The notes beneath the pieces were generated by a model that saw nothing but the letters and a program-made list of their open reading frames with translations, was not told the DNA's origin and did no database searches. From Thelephora terrestris (lineage: Eukaryota > Basidiomycota > Agaricomycetes > Thelephorales > Thelephoraceae): DNA of 64,000 nucleotides. Shown in pieces: positions 46,958 through 58,542 of the stretch; the first letter of the stretch is position 1, and every line of letters starts with the position of its first letter. Position numbers and translations under genes: made by a program. The stretch lies in assembly GCA_015956445.1 (NCBI GenBank), contig WIUZ02000015.1, forward strand, positions 248,001 through 312,000. Reading direction: 5' to 3'.

Positions 46958-49339
46958 ATGGACTTGGAAAAGATAGCACTGATGTTCTGTGGAGCCACAG
47001 TGGCCTTCATCTGGTACAAACGCCTCCGCGCTTTTGCAATCAGGGACGTCCCAGGACCGAGGAACCCGTCATGGATCTACGGTATCTTTTGATCACCACA
47101 AAACTACCGCCGTTTTCTCACATTATACGAAACAGGTCACGCATGGTCGTGGATATCGAGCAAGGCCATTGTCGTCGAGAAGGAGCTTCTGGAAGAATAC
47201 GGATCCATCGTTCGCTGGAATGGGTTGTTTGGGGTGCGCTGTTTTTCCATGAATCAGACGCAGTGTGTCCTCACGCTGCAGCAGGAAGACCGCTTGTGGG
47301 TCGCCGACCCCAAGGCCGTCCAGCATATCTTCCAAGGTCCCGATCGTCTGTACGAGAAACCGCACTTCCAGAGGGAACGGATCGCAATGCTCACCGGTTG
47401 GGGGGTTGGAACGGTCGAGGGCGAGTTGCATCTCATGTCTCATTTAACTTGCCTCCTAAGTTAGACCCCAGGAGATGCACATAAACGCCAGAGGAGAGCC
47501 ATGGCCCCAGCCTTTGGTCTTGTCGAAGCCAAAGCTTTATACCCACACTTCTCTCGGTGTTTTGACTCCGTCAGTCATCATCCCATCTACTCGTTGTCGC
47601 TCATCTCCGAACTCTTTTTTTCGTCTGATAGCTCGTCGATAAATGGCATGAGACCATTTCGAACTCGGAATCGGGACAAACTGCAATTTTCGATGTGAAC
47701 TCTTGGCTTAACAAAGCATCGCTTGATGCGTACGTCTGAAAATCGAGAGCATGTGCATATAGTGTCCGCTGACCAGAACCAGAGTCGGTGCAGGTGCTTT
47801 CGGCTATGACTTTGGTGCTTTGGAAAATGCCGGCAACAAGCTCGCCGAGACGTACGAGAACTTAACGTGCTGATCCCTTCCCTTACAATGCAAGGATCAT
47901 TGTGATAATCGACTTTCATAGGTTCGATGCAGGTGCCTCGCTCTCCAAGATATATCTGTTTGTGATGGATTGCTTCAAATGGGCCCCGAAGGGCTCATTT
48001 CTCTGGCTGATCGACTGGGGCAAGAGTCCGCAATTGACAAAACTCCGGCAGAACAAGATATATGCGCACGAGGTCGCTACTCAGTTGATCGAGGAGAAGA
48101 GGCAAGAGCTGAAGGATGGCACCTCTCGAAAGGATATCCTCAGTTTACTCGGTCCGTCTTGCATTTCCATTCACACGGCACACGGCAGATGGCTGAATAT
48201 TCGATTCTTCAGTCAAAGCAAACTCTGCCCTGCGACCAGATTGGCGGCTGAACGATGACGAAATTATCGCCCAAGTTCGGTGAGGCAATTTCGGTAATTA
48301 ACATTCCCTCGCTGACATGGCGCAGAACGCTCATGTTCGCGGGACACGAAACTACGGCAAAAGCGGTTAGCTGTTCCGCACAATTGAATTCCGGACCCAC
48401 TCAAACCAGTCCCGCAGCTGACAGGCGCCCTCTGGGAACTTGCCGAAAACCGGCATGTCCAGGAAAAACTCCGAGCGGAAATTATGGAAACGCTGTCGCG
48501 TATCAGGGCCAGAGGAGATAGCGATTTCACCGTGAATGATTTTGATTCCATGCCGTACTTGCTCGCTGTGGGAAAGGTTTGTCAGGAGCCCAGCCTGTCT
48601 GTTGGCGAGAGTTGACCCTACCCTCCGCATAGGAAATCTTGAGGGTCTACCCGGTCGTGGTCGAAGTCGTGCGTGCACCCAAGAAGGACGATGTGCTCCC
48701 CCTTTCGAAGCCATTTGTCGGTCGGTCTGGAAAGCTTTATCGGGATTTACACGTTCCTGCGGGGACAATCGTGGCAGTCTCATCGGTCGGATACAACTTG
48801 TGCGTTCCTCCTCCTCTCTTCCTGCATCCACGTGGGAATCATCGCGGTTGAGAGACTGATTTATGCGCTCCGCAGGAACAAGGACGTTTGGGGGCCGGAC
48901 GCTTACGAATTCAGACCGGAACGATGGCTCGACATGAACGGAAAGCCTGAGTCACCCGTCGGCCTCTACGGAAACCTGTGCGTAATTTAATTCCATGTCC
49001 ACCACATGCATACCCTGAGTTGAGATCCCTCGATTCAGCGCTACTTTCTGCGGAGGCCACAAGGGTTGCATTGGATGGCGATTCGCGTAAGTTCCATCAG
49101 CGCTACGCCAAATAGAAGTTAATCAACTGACCGGCCGGTTGTTCGTTTGCTACCGATATAGCGTCATCGAGCTGCACACTTTCTTGGTCACGCTTATCAG
49201 GCACTTTGACTTTTCCCTCCCGAACGACGGACGAGAATTGGCGAAGACGAGGCTAGGGGCGATTTCGCCGGTGGTGGTCGGGGAGGAACATAAAGGGCCG
49301 CAGCTGCCGCTCAAGGTTACCATTCTCGGGAACGCGTAG
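46958..49339 (+). CDS. cytochrome P450 monooxygenase 2
   Basis: A 543-residue P450 encoded in 14 exons: 46958-47081, 47136-47233, 47282-47420, 47472-47569, 47632-47729, 47783-47866, 47922-48151, 48213-48279, 48326-48365, 48418-48576, 48633-48799, 48876-48977, 49039-49086 and 49162-49339. Every phase fits. It shows an N-terminal anchor (IALMFCGATVAFIWY), a proline hinge (VPGPRNPSW), the I-helix FAGHETTAKA, the ExxR in KEILRVYP, FRPERW, and the heme loop FCGGHKGCIGWRFA, where Lys stands at the usual Arg. The third intron needs a GC donor. The C-helix WxxxR is represented by HKRQRRAMAPAF. It sits between MBOAT copies e and f, inside the cluster. The subfamily is not assigned; the layout fits the large basidiomycete CYP families. 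Confidence 0.87.
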
Positions 49340-49868
49340 GGCGTGGTGGTGGGTTGGGGCAGGTCAATATGGCGGTTGACGCGTATATAAGATCGTATCG
49401 TATCATATTCTCCCCACTACAGAAGGGGAGGGGGACTTATCTTTTTGTTTATCAAAAGTTGGCTGTAGAGCCTAACTTTCACCCACATTGAAGACATCTA
49501 TACCCACGGTTTTTTTTGCTACGACTTGCCAGTCTCGGGTGATTAGGCATACAGCCGCGCACATATCCCCCAGTCTCACCCCGGCGCTACTCAACCATTT
49601 CGCCCTTCTCAGGCGGCCCTCGGCTCTCGGTGCTTATCTTCTGGCGATATCATAGATGCGAAGAACCATCTTCAACGCCCGCCGAATTGAAAACCCATCA
49701 TCCCGGGCTCCAAAATACGGTACAGAGAGCCTTCCCTCTGATGGATTATTCTTAAGACTGCACGCCCCCTGCATATGTGCGAGGGTCATTAATCAAGTTT
49801 AAAACGAGTAGAGGCCTCCGATTCGGAGCGTGCACCTATGTATATACGACCTTGAATGTAGATGTACA
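49340..49868. other. intergenic between convergent genes
   Basis: Terminator region of P450 2 and MBOAT copy f. A GAGCCTTCCCTCTGA block near 49,726 recurs in the 3' flank of copy g (near 53,930) and, weaker, near copy c; it is a leftover of MBOAT duplication. Confidence 0.4.
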
Positions 49869-51205
49869 TTACGCCCATAGTTTCCATCTATCGAATAGAA
49901 ACCGAGCAATGGGCCCCCTATCAGCGGTGTAGTTTCCGGCGAGGCTGGCGCCATCTATGTATCCCGGCAACGTCAAACAGAACCACAGGGTCACCCAGCA
50001 ATAACCTACAACCCTCACGACCGCTTCTGCCCAAGACTCGTGAGGATTCCCTGGATTGAACCTCTTGGGTACCAAGCGTTTCGCGATGAAGATAATGAAG
50101 TCTTCGAATGTGATGGCGGCGGCTTGGAGGGGGAAGAATCTGAACGAGCGGTAGACCATCCGTCTCTCGTACATGAATTCTCCGGCAAAGTGGAAGACCG
50201 CTGACATGAAGAAGGCGAAGTAGAGTTGGGTGTAGGAGGATAGATTGGTGCCACGGGGGAATCTCAAAATCTTGTTCGCAACGAGCGTTCCCAACCCCGA
50301 GAGCATCTAAATTAGGATGAGAACCTCAGGACAATGTTTGCAGGGGAATGAAGTGAGTGTTCGTACCGGTCGCATCGTTTGGTGCCATGTTCGCCTAACA
50401 AGTGTCTGGTCAACGAGTGTAGCGAGAAGATTCCTCAACATACGTACCCCCAAAGCTTCCGTAGGGTAAACGCATCCCCCCAGCTCCCCCATACGTCTGG
50501 CCACAGGGTGGGACTCGAGAAGCCAAGCCCAACACACACCAAAGCGGTGATGTTGTGCAAAATCTTGAAGCAGACTGCAAGCCAAAGGCCGAATGCTAGG
50601 ACGTAAGGCGTGCGCCGCAAGAGGGGAATTGCAGCGAGGTAAGTCTCGGGGCCGTCGGTGGGATCGTGCACCCGAGGGTCGAACACCGGGTTTTGAGCGA
50701 AAATGAGGGTGAGAAGGTCGCGGAGGACGAAGTTTGCGATCAATTTCAAGAAGGTCTTCCAGAGGAATGTTCTGCGTGAAGGCGGCGGAGGCGGCGGTAA
50801 GCAGCCTCGTGGTTCTTGAACCCAGCCAACCATACGAACGCTGTGCGCGATGTCAAACATCCACCAGAACTTCTTCGTGAACGGGAAATTCGACGGTAGG
50901 TTACCCGAACCGTCTGCATCAGCCCCTGCGTCGACTTCGTCGCGAATGCGCCTCCAATGGTTAGGGAAGGACCCTTCTGTACACAGGACGTACGCGACGA
51001 ATCCGAAGTGGAGCGCGATCCGATGGCCCACGGCGTATGCAGCCCCGCCTAGCTCAGCGACGTTTTCTGTTAGGTAGATTCCGGCTGCGAGGTGGATCAT
51101 GAGGGCGAGAGTGACAACCCGATAGAAATGGTGACGCGTCGGGAAGAAAATGAGGATATGGAGGACCTCGACGAGGAGGAAGTCTGCTAACGGATTTCGT
51201 CCCAT
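49869..51205 (-). CDS. wax-synthase-like MBOAT acyltransferase, copy f
   Basis: 407 residues in exons 51205-50448, micro-exon 50394-50367 and 50306-49869. Starts MGRNPLADFLLVEVLHIL; an in-frame ATG 14 codons earlier (51247) is less like its paralogs. It has WVQEPRGCLP, DPTDGPETYLAA, SPTLWPDVWGSWGDAFTLRKLWG, RTWHQTMRP and AVFHFAGEF. A small deletion of four residues shortens the loop (RLVPKRFNPGNP, against RLLLKRGIKLNPG in copy a). Divergent from UGT 2, with 408 bases between the start codons. Confidence 0.87.
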
Positions 51206-51613
51206 GACCGAACTGCTGGCTATATTCGCCGGGAGGGAAGGATGCAAGGACGCATTGGTCTGTCTCGGGATCGCTTTATGTTACGTGGATGCAGGAATGA
51301 GCAAGAGGAATGAAAATGCAGGTCGGGGAAAATAGGCCGGTTACGTCCACCAACCGCGTCAATAGATCCATCGTCGTTGAGCTGTTTGTCAATCAAGGAA
51401 CGGAAGCAATCGTCTGGTCCGTGGGAAGATTAGTACTTAGTTCCAAATGCTGGGAACGCCGTTTTAAGCGCTGGCATGATCATGGAAGCTGGCTCCTTAT
51501 TTCCGTGATGTTCCACCGGTCTATGGTATTTTTTATGACCGAACAGGGCTTTATCACTCTCTATTTAATGTTTACCCCTCGACGCCGAACTGCAAAGCCC
51601 ACCCAGACCACCC
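51206..51613. promoter_or_regulatory. divergent promoter region, MBOAT f / UGT 2
   Basis: A 408-base gap between two genes read in opposite directions. A TATTTAA box lies at about 51,563, some 50 bases before the UGT 2 ATG, and a CATAAAG box on the minus strand at about 51,274, some 70 bases before the MBOAT f ATG. Confidence 0.45.
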
Positions 51614-53237
51614 ATGGATGCTAACAAAGACCACGCTGACGTTCGGACCAAGAAGATCCTGTTCGTGACACACTCGGAAAGGGGCCAATCGAACACGATT
51701 CTGGCTATTGCTCTCGAGGCTTCCACACGTCTGCACGTTGAAGTGCACATCGCCTCCTTCCCGAGTCTCAAATCGCGCGTCGAGGCCCTTAGCCCGAAGC
51801 TCATCTTCCACCCGTTAAATGGCAAGCCCATGTTCGATGTCTTTGCGGAGCAGGGAGTCGCGGAGCAGGATCTCTCCCACCCTCCGATGAAGAAGAATTT
51901 TTGGGCTTTCATGGACAAGTTTGTGTTCGTGACGACGGCACCGGACGGGGAGTGTACGTCCTTTCCTCTGCTTCGATCATGGCTGGGATCCTGACAGCGC
52001 CATCTCTCCATTTAGCATACGTGCGGTTATGCGATAGCGTCAAAAAAACGATCGAAGGGCTAAACCCGAGTATGGTGGTCGTCGACAGCCTATTGCATGC
52101 GGCATTCGACGCATGCTACTCTTTGAACCAGAGATTCGTGATAAGCACTCCAAACACCCCGCTGGATATTGCGAGAAAGTACCAACCGTGGTTGAAAGGA
52201 CTTTGGTACTACCCATGGTGCGTTCTTCCTGCCAATCCGTTCCAGAAACTCTGATTCAGATCTTCGTCTTTCGACCAGGATGGGCACCGGAATATCGTTC
52301 CCGGTCCCATGGCGGGATCTCCCCTGGAACGTCATCGCCGTACTCGTGCTTTTTTACAAGGTGGCTACGTCACCAAAGGTTATTCAGCTCAACAAGGATC
52401 GCGAAGCCCACGGTCTCTCAGACCAACCACCTACAAGATGGGCAATCACTCGCGCACTCCACGTCATCTGTCCCGGTGTCCGCGAGACCGACTTTCCGCT
52501 AGTTGTTCCCGACTACCTCGGCCTTTACGGGCCGATCGTCTTGGACACAACTCCCGTTGACCTTTCTGACCCGGAATTGAACCGATGGTTGGACAGGGGA
52601 CAGACGGTGCTGATGTACATGGGAACTCATTTCTGCTACTCCGAGTCTCAAGTCAAGGCTATCCTCAACGGTTTCCTGAGTGCAGTGGGCCACGATTCGA
52701 GCACCCAGTTCCTCTGGAAGCTTCCGAATAGATCAAAATTCGAGAACTTGATCGAGGAGGCTTTGAAGAATTCAAGGGATAAGGAGAGATTCAAGATTGT
52801 TAATTGGCTTGAAGCAGATCCGCCTTCCATCATGATGCACCCCAACGTCGCGGCCTTGATCCATCACGGTGGGGCGAATACTTATTTTGAAGGAGCCCTG
52901 TGAGTAGATCAGACGGCTTTCACTCCGTTCCGTTCAATCTGACGCTCATTTCTTTTGCAGCGCGGGAGTGCCACAGATCATTCTGGCGCAGTGGTTCGAC
53001 CTGTATGATATGGCGGCCCGAGCGGAATATTTAGGTATCGGTATCTACGGGAACAGGAGTGTCGCGCCGGATATCGAAACGATCGAGTTTGGGACGGCGA
53101 TCGCGAGGCTGTTGAGGCCAGGGAAGGAATCAGAGGGATTCAGGACGCGAGCTAAAGTTGTAGCAGAAGCGTGTAGAAAAGCTGGGGGAAAGAGGAGGGC
53201 GGTGGATAAGCTCATGGAGATCACCGACCGCGAGTAG
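51614..53237 (+). CDS. UDP-glycosyltransferase 2
   Basis: A 479-residue paralog of UGT 1. Exons are 51614-51953, 52016-52217, 52279-52899 and 52961-53237; exons 2 and 3 are the same length as in UGT 1 (202 and 621 nt). It starts with a KKILFVTHSERGQSNTILAI segment and has LDIARKYQPWLKGLWYYPW, HVICPGVRETDFPLVVPDY, the donor-site HPNVAALIHHGGANTYFEGAL and AGVPQIILAQWFDLYDMA. The HHGGAN and downstream Glu of the UGT signature are present. Cytosolic by absence of signal or membrane helix. Located among MBOAT and P450 genes, it is the best candidate for glycosylating a product that the MBOATs then acylate. Confidence 0.88.
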
Positions 53238-54061
53238 CGAACATGTAGGCTGCAAGCGAACATCTTGGGGTTTGGTGGGTTCGTCTACCAACCGGATATT
53301 CAGCGGATACGTGGAAATAAATAGCATAACGTAGTAGGCACCTTACGCTCACGCACCTATGTATGTACATGAGTATTTTTGGAGACTGAGTACTTCTTAC
53401 TGTCCCGGAAATACTGCAGGCCATCGTCAGAGAAGTGCGAAGACCGAGAAGAGGTCACGATGAAGACGTCACCAAATGATTTGTCGAGGGAAAAATACAC
53501 ACCGGCGTAATCGATTACTATGATTCCAAAATGTCAGATCCTTCCGGCAAAGTTGGAACCCCGGAAGAGCGATGTAACCAGCGCTACTGTCGATCACGTA
53601 GAGTTCGAGGGGTCGAGAGCTCGTGGAAGTGGTGCCAGCGTGGAGGACCGGTTTAACCGAGAGAGAACACTAAGAACTCGTCTGCAATGAACCTGCTTGA
53701 GACCGTCTAGACAAAACACGAGTTGAGAATGCTGTTGTCTCAACATCAACCCCGCTTCTTCTTCCTGTCGATGTTCCATGAGATGCGAAACTTACTTTCT
53801 CAGCCCCATCGAAATAGAAAAGGAATACGTAGCATGAAATATATACCGGGCCGAAACCCAGAACCACCGCGCGACGCGAGTCCCTCTCATCCAGTGGCTT
53901 CCATTGATCCCACAATGTTATGGAGAAAGCCTTCCCTCTGAGGATGGCACGTACTCTTGGGGTCCAAGTTCGCATTCGACGATTCACCGGTCACCACTTT
54001 GCGCTGGCCTCCAATTCGGAACATGCGTCTATGTGCGCAACTCGGACCGAGCGTGTATAGA
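53238..54061. other. intergenic, no gene seen
   Basis: 3' regions of UGT 2 and MBOAT copy g meet here. The part after about 53,900 resembles the 3' flanks of copies f and c. Confidence 0.35.
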
Positions 54062-55412
54062 TCATACCCATAGCTTCCATTTATCAAATAAAAACTGGGC
54101 GATGAACCACCTATCCGTGATGTAGTTCCCGGCGAGGCTGGCGCCATCTATGTATCCCGGCAACGTCAAACAGAACCATAGGGTCACCCAGCAATATCCT
54201 ACAACCCTTACGACCGCTTCTGCCCAGGACTCGTCGGAATTCCCTGGATTCAGTTTGATTCCCCTCTTGAGCAGTGAGCGTTTCGCGATGAAGATGATGA
54301 AGTCTTCCAACGTTATGGCGACGGCTTGGAGGGGGAAGAATTTTAACGAGCGGTAGACCACCCGTCTCTCGTACATGAACTCCCCGGCGAAGTGGAAGAC
54401 TGCTGACATGAGGAAGGCGACGTAGAGTTGGGTGTAGGATGATAGATTGGTACCACGGGGGAATTTCAGAAACTTGTTCGCGACGAGTCGCCCAAACCCT
54501 GAGAGCATCTAAACCAGGATGAGGTTCTCAGAACAATGTTTGCAGGAGAATAGAGCGAGGGTTCGTACCGGTCGCATCGTTTGGTGCCATGTTCGCCTAA
54601 CAGATATCTGGTCAACGGCCGGCGAAGCGAAGAAAAAACCAAGACACCCACCCCCAAAGCTTTCGAAGGGTATATGCGTCTCCCCATCTCCCCCACACGT
54701 CTGGCCACAGGGTAGGACTCGATCGACCGAGACCTACACAAACTAAAGCTCCGAGATTGTGGGGAATCTTGAACCAGAGTGCAACCCAAAAGCCAAATGC
54801 TAGAGCGTAAGGCGCGCGGTGCAAGAGCGGGATTGCTGCGAGGTAAGTCTCGGGGCCATCGGTGGGTTCGTGTACGTGAGGGTCGAATACTGGATTTTGA
54901 GCGAAGATGAGGGTGAAAAGGTCGAGAAAGACGATATTGACGATGAATTTCAAGGAGGTCTTCCAGAGGAATGTGCCGCGCGAAGGCGGCGGGGGCGGTG
55001 GTAAGCTGTCTTTTGGTTCCTGAACCCAGCCAACCATACGAACGCTGTGTGTGATGTCAAGCATCCACCAGAGCTTCTTCGTGAGCGGGAAATTCGATGG
55101 TAGGTCATTCGAACCGTCCGCATCAGCCCCTGCACCGACTTCGTCACGAACACGCCTCCAATGGTTGAGGAAGGACCCCTCTGTCCACAGAAGATATGCG
55201 GTAAATCCGAGGTTGAGGGCAATCGTGTGGCCCACAGTGTATGCCAGCCCAGCTGGTTCAGTGGCCTCCATCGTAAGGTATATTTTGGCTGCAAGATAGA
55301 TCATGAGGGCGATGATGATAACCCGATAGAGATTGTGACGTGTCGGGAAGAAAACGAGGATGTGAAGGACCTCGAAGAGTAAAATTTCCGCTAACGGATA
55401 TCGTCCCATCAT
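54062..55412 (-). CDS. wax-synthase-like MBOAT acyltransferase, copy g
   Basis: 411 residues in exons 55412-54652, micro-exon 54596-54569 and 54508-54062. The first two codons are both Met; the upstream one (55412) is used. It has WVQEPKDSLP (Ser for Cys), EPTDGPETYLAA, SPTLWPDVWGRWGDAYTLRKLWG, RTWHQTMRP and AVFHFAGEF. The first donor is GTGGGT rather than GTACGT. It is closest to copies a and h in exon 1 (helix ILVFFPTRHNLYR is shared). In tandem with copy h. Confidence 0.87.
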
Positions 55413-56039
55413 CGAGCCGCTTGCTCTGCCGCCACGAAGGGGGAGAAGATACGAGGGTGTTCCCGTGAGATAAGCATAGTTCCTTCAAGCAGACTACATA
55501 CAACGGGTGTATCCGTGTAGTGGTGGTGATCGGCAACGTGTTGAGGGATGACGTCATTTTCTGTTTTTTTCCCATCGCAGTCTCAGGCCGAGGACGGTGT
55601 CCGCCGCCGTGATTATTTGAACAAGGGGATGCAAAGGGGATGCGATGATTTTTTGTGTAATGTAAATACTGGAAATAAATCAGCGGATGTATCTACCTGT
55701 AATAAAATTTGAATGTCAGCTTGATCCCTAAATAACACGGCTCTACGATTTTCCGTCGACGGAAAAAATGAGTTTTATGAACGATTCCCGCGCGCAAGTC
55801 GCGGGATGCACTGGACAGGTCGGCCGCTCGGCGCGTCGATTCCGTCGCGTTTGTCAGCATTCCCACGACCAAATCATGCACCTCACTGTCAGCTCTGGGC
55901 CGCGTCCCTTAGCTTCAACGCCTGTCCCAGCACCACAGCATCCGGACGGTTTTGCTGCTGCGAGTCTGTGCCCTACTAATCTGTGAGGCTTGAAGTCCTA
56001 GATTCCAATAACCGACTGGTAGAGTTCAAACAAGCGCGT
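55413..56039. other. intergenic, no gene seen
   Basis: Only unsupported frames. Confidence 0.35.
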
Positions 56040-56260
56040 CACTAGCCATCTCACTTTGCTTCCCAGCAGTCCTCAGGCTCCTTGGTGAGCCTCTCTGGGG
56101 CTACGGAACTTCAAGACATCCCGTTTCGGCTTGAACTCCCTGATCCTCACCAAGTACAACAAATCTCGCTTGACATAGATATACCGACGTCTTCAGGTGA
56201 CATTCAATCTAGGACGGTCGGGCCTCAACTCGTCATTCGCCTATATTACCCTTGTTTTTG
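56040..56260 (+). pseudogene. F-box exon-2 fragment
   Basis: A short frame reads SLSGATELQDIPFRLE and then QVQQISLDIDIPTS. This lines up with the exon-2 start of the intact family (LSKATKLRDVLFRCTD and ENIQRISLDIP in copy B). No exon 1 and no C-terminal block were found, so it is a truncated relic. Confidence 0.5.
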
Positions 56261-56734
56261 GCAGGCGAGACTCATCGCGACAACGACTTGGGGACACGAA
56301 AGCAGGGGAGCGGGACAGGGTATCGCCGCGCCAGGGGCCTTGACTCACGCGTGGTCGTTACCATGACGTCTCAATCTACAACCCTGTGCTTATCATCCCC
56401 GGTGTACACCCGGCTGGTTTACAGAGCTCTTCGTGAGGCGGCGGCCTATCAGCGAACTTTAGATGATCTGCCTAGATGATCACCGAAGTCGTGGCCAAGC
56501 AAGCTCTGTTGGCAAAGAGTTCTTGCAGCTACAATATGGGAACAGTCTTTATATGCTAAATACACAGTCCGGTAGAATTGCGTTCGCAAATAAACATCGC
56601 CCACGCCCACGGAAAACACTTCCCTCCGACGACGTACTCAGGGGTTCGAGTTCCGGGTCAACGATTCGCCGCCTTACATTGGTCTCTACTTCGAAGCACG
56701 TATCTATGCGTATAACCCAGGCTGTATATATACA

Positions 56735-58081
56735 TCACGCCCACGATGGTTTCCATCTATCAAACAAAAACTGGGCAATGGGCAACCTATCCATGGTGTA
56801 GTTCCCAGCCAGGCTAGCCCCATCTATATACCCCGGCAACGTCAAACAGAACCATAGAGTCACCCAGCAATATCCTACGACCCTCACGACCGCTTCTGCC
56901 CAAGACTCGTCGGGGTTTCCTGGATTGAGTTTGATTCCCCTCTTCAGTAGCAAGTGTTTCGCGATGAAGATGATGAAGTCTTCGAGGGTGATGGCGACGG
57001 CTTGGAGGGGGAAGAATTTGAACGAGCGGTAGACCATCCGTCTCTCGTACATGAATTCTCCACCAAAGTGGAAGACTGCTGAGAGGAAGAAGGCGACGTA
57101 GAGTTGGGTGTAGGACGATAGATTAGTGCCACGGGGGAATCTCAAAATCTTGTTCGCGACGAGTTTCCCAGGCCCCGAGAGCATCTAAAGGGATGCTATC
57201 CTCAGAACGACGTTTGTAGGAGAATAGAGCGAGACTTCGTACCGGTCGCAACGTTTGGTGCCATGTTCGCCTAACACATGTCTGATCAGCGACTCAGTCA
57301 AAAAGGTTCATCAACATACGCACCCCCAAAGCTTCCGAAGGGTAAACGCATCTCCCCATCTCCCCCAAATGTCGGGCCACAGAGTAGGACTCGAGCGACC
57401 GAGGCCTACAAACACTAAAGCGGCGATGTTGTGCAAAACCTTGAAGAAGAGAGCAAGCCAAAGGCCGAATGCTAGGACGTAAGGTGCGCGGCGGAAGAGG
57501 GGGACTGCGGCGAGGTAAGTCTCGGGGCTGTCGGTGGGATCATGTACGCGAGGGTCGAATACTGGGTTTTGAGCAAACACGTAGGTGAGAAGGTCGAGAA
57601 GGAGGAAATTTGTGATGAGTTTCAATAAGGTATTCCAGAGGAATGTGGTGCGGGAAGGCGGCGGGGGCGGTGGTAAGCAATCTTTTGGTTCCTGCACCCA
57701 GCCAACCATACGAGAGCTGTGTGTGATGTCAAGCATCCACCAGAACTTCTTCACGAACGGGAAATTCGATGGTAGATTACCCGAACCGTTTGCATCGGCC
57801 CCTGCACCGATTTCGTCACGAAAGCGCCTCCAGTGGTTAGGGAAGGACCCTTCTGTGCACATGAGATAGGCGGTGAACCCGAAGTTGAGAGCGATTGTGT
57901 GGCCCACGGCATATACCACCCCAGCTGGTTCGGTGGCTTCCGTTGTTATATATATTTTGGCTGCGAGATAGATCATCAGGGCGAGGATGACAGCCCGATA
58001 GAGATTGTGACGTGTCGGGAAGAAGACGAGGATGTGAAGGACCTCGAAGAGGATGAATTCCGCTAACGAATATCGTCCCAT
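56735..58081 (-). CDS. wax-synthase-like MBOAT acyltransferase, copy h
   Basis: 411 residues in exons 58081-57324, micro-exon 57270-57243 and 57184-56735. Starts MGRYSLAEFILFEVLHIL. It has WVQEPKDCLP, DPTDSPETYLAA (Ser for Gly), SPTLWPDIWGRWGDAFTLRKLWG, RTWHQ and AVFHFGGEF; the micro-exon reads TWHQTLRP. It is the duplicated twin of copy a at 6521, with matching introns and 3' flank. Divergent from F-box copy C, with 461 bases between the start codons. Confidence 0.87.
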
Positions 58082-58266
58082 GACCGATCTGCCGGCTGGG
58101 ATTGTCGAGACGAAGGAGGAGGAAACGCAAGAGCGTGTGGGTCAACCCTGCGAGAAGCAGCAAGGGGAAAAAAGCATGAGCGCTTCAGTGCTTCTCCCTT
58201 TGATCCTTCGCTCCGCCCGCATCGTCCCTCCCCTCTCAAGCAGTCCTCAGTACCCACCCTGAGCCA

Positions 58267-58273
58267 CTTTATA
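58267..58273 (-). promoter_or_regulatory. TATA box upstream of MBOAT copy h
   Basis: TATAAAG on the minus strand in the sequence GTACATATAAAGTGG. It is 186 bases before the ATG. The same site in the duplicated copy a region reads GTACATATGACGTCG. Confidence 0.4.
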
Positions 58274-58542
58274 TGTACAAGACACAGGTATTCTTTTCCC
58301 AACTCCTCTGAGCTCTTAGAGTTCAAAGTAGAACGGAGGAGGGGCGGAAGCAACGCTGCAGCGCGACGGAACCGGAACGGGTGGATAGAGAAAGAGGCGC
58401 TCCGGTGGCGGAAAACACCCCCAATGAAAATTTCCCACACTTCCCCTCACCCACTCTTCGATCTGCTTCCGTTGGTGAGTGCCACTGAAAGTCTGGTGCC
58501 CGTTCCAAGAAAGACTGACCACAAACCAGGGACTAAACAGCG

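Noticed and set aside
46958-49339. P450 2 as a broken gene
   Set aside because: The short scattered frames are real exons; 14 exons join with consistent phases and all P450 motifs are kept.
36999-58081. Complete secondary-metabolite cluster with a synthase
   Set aside because: No polyketide synthase, NRPS, terpene cyclase, prenyltransferase or fatty-acid synthase was found; only tailoring genes are present.
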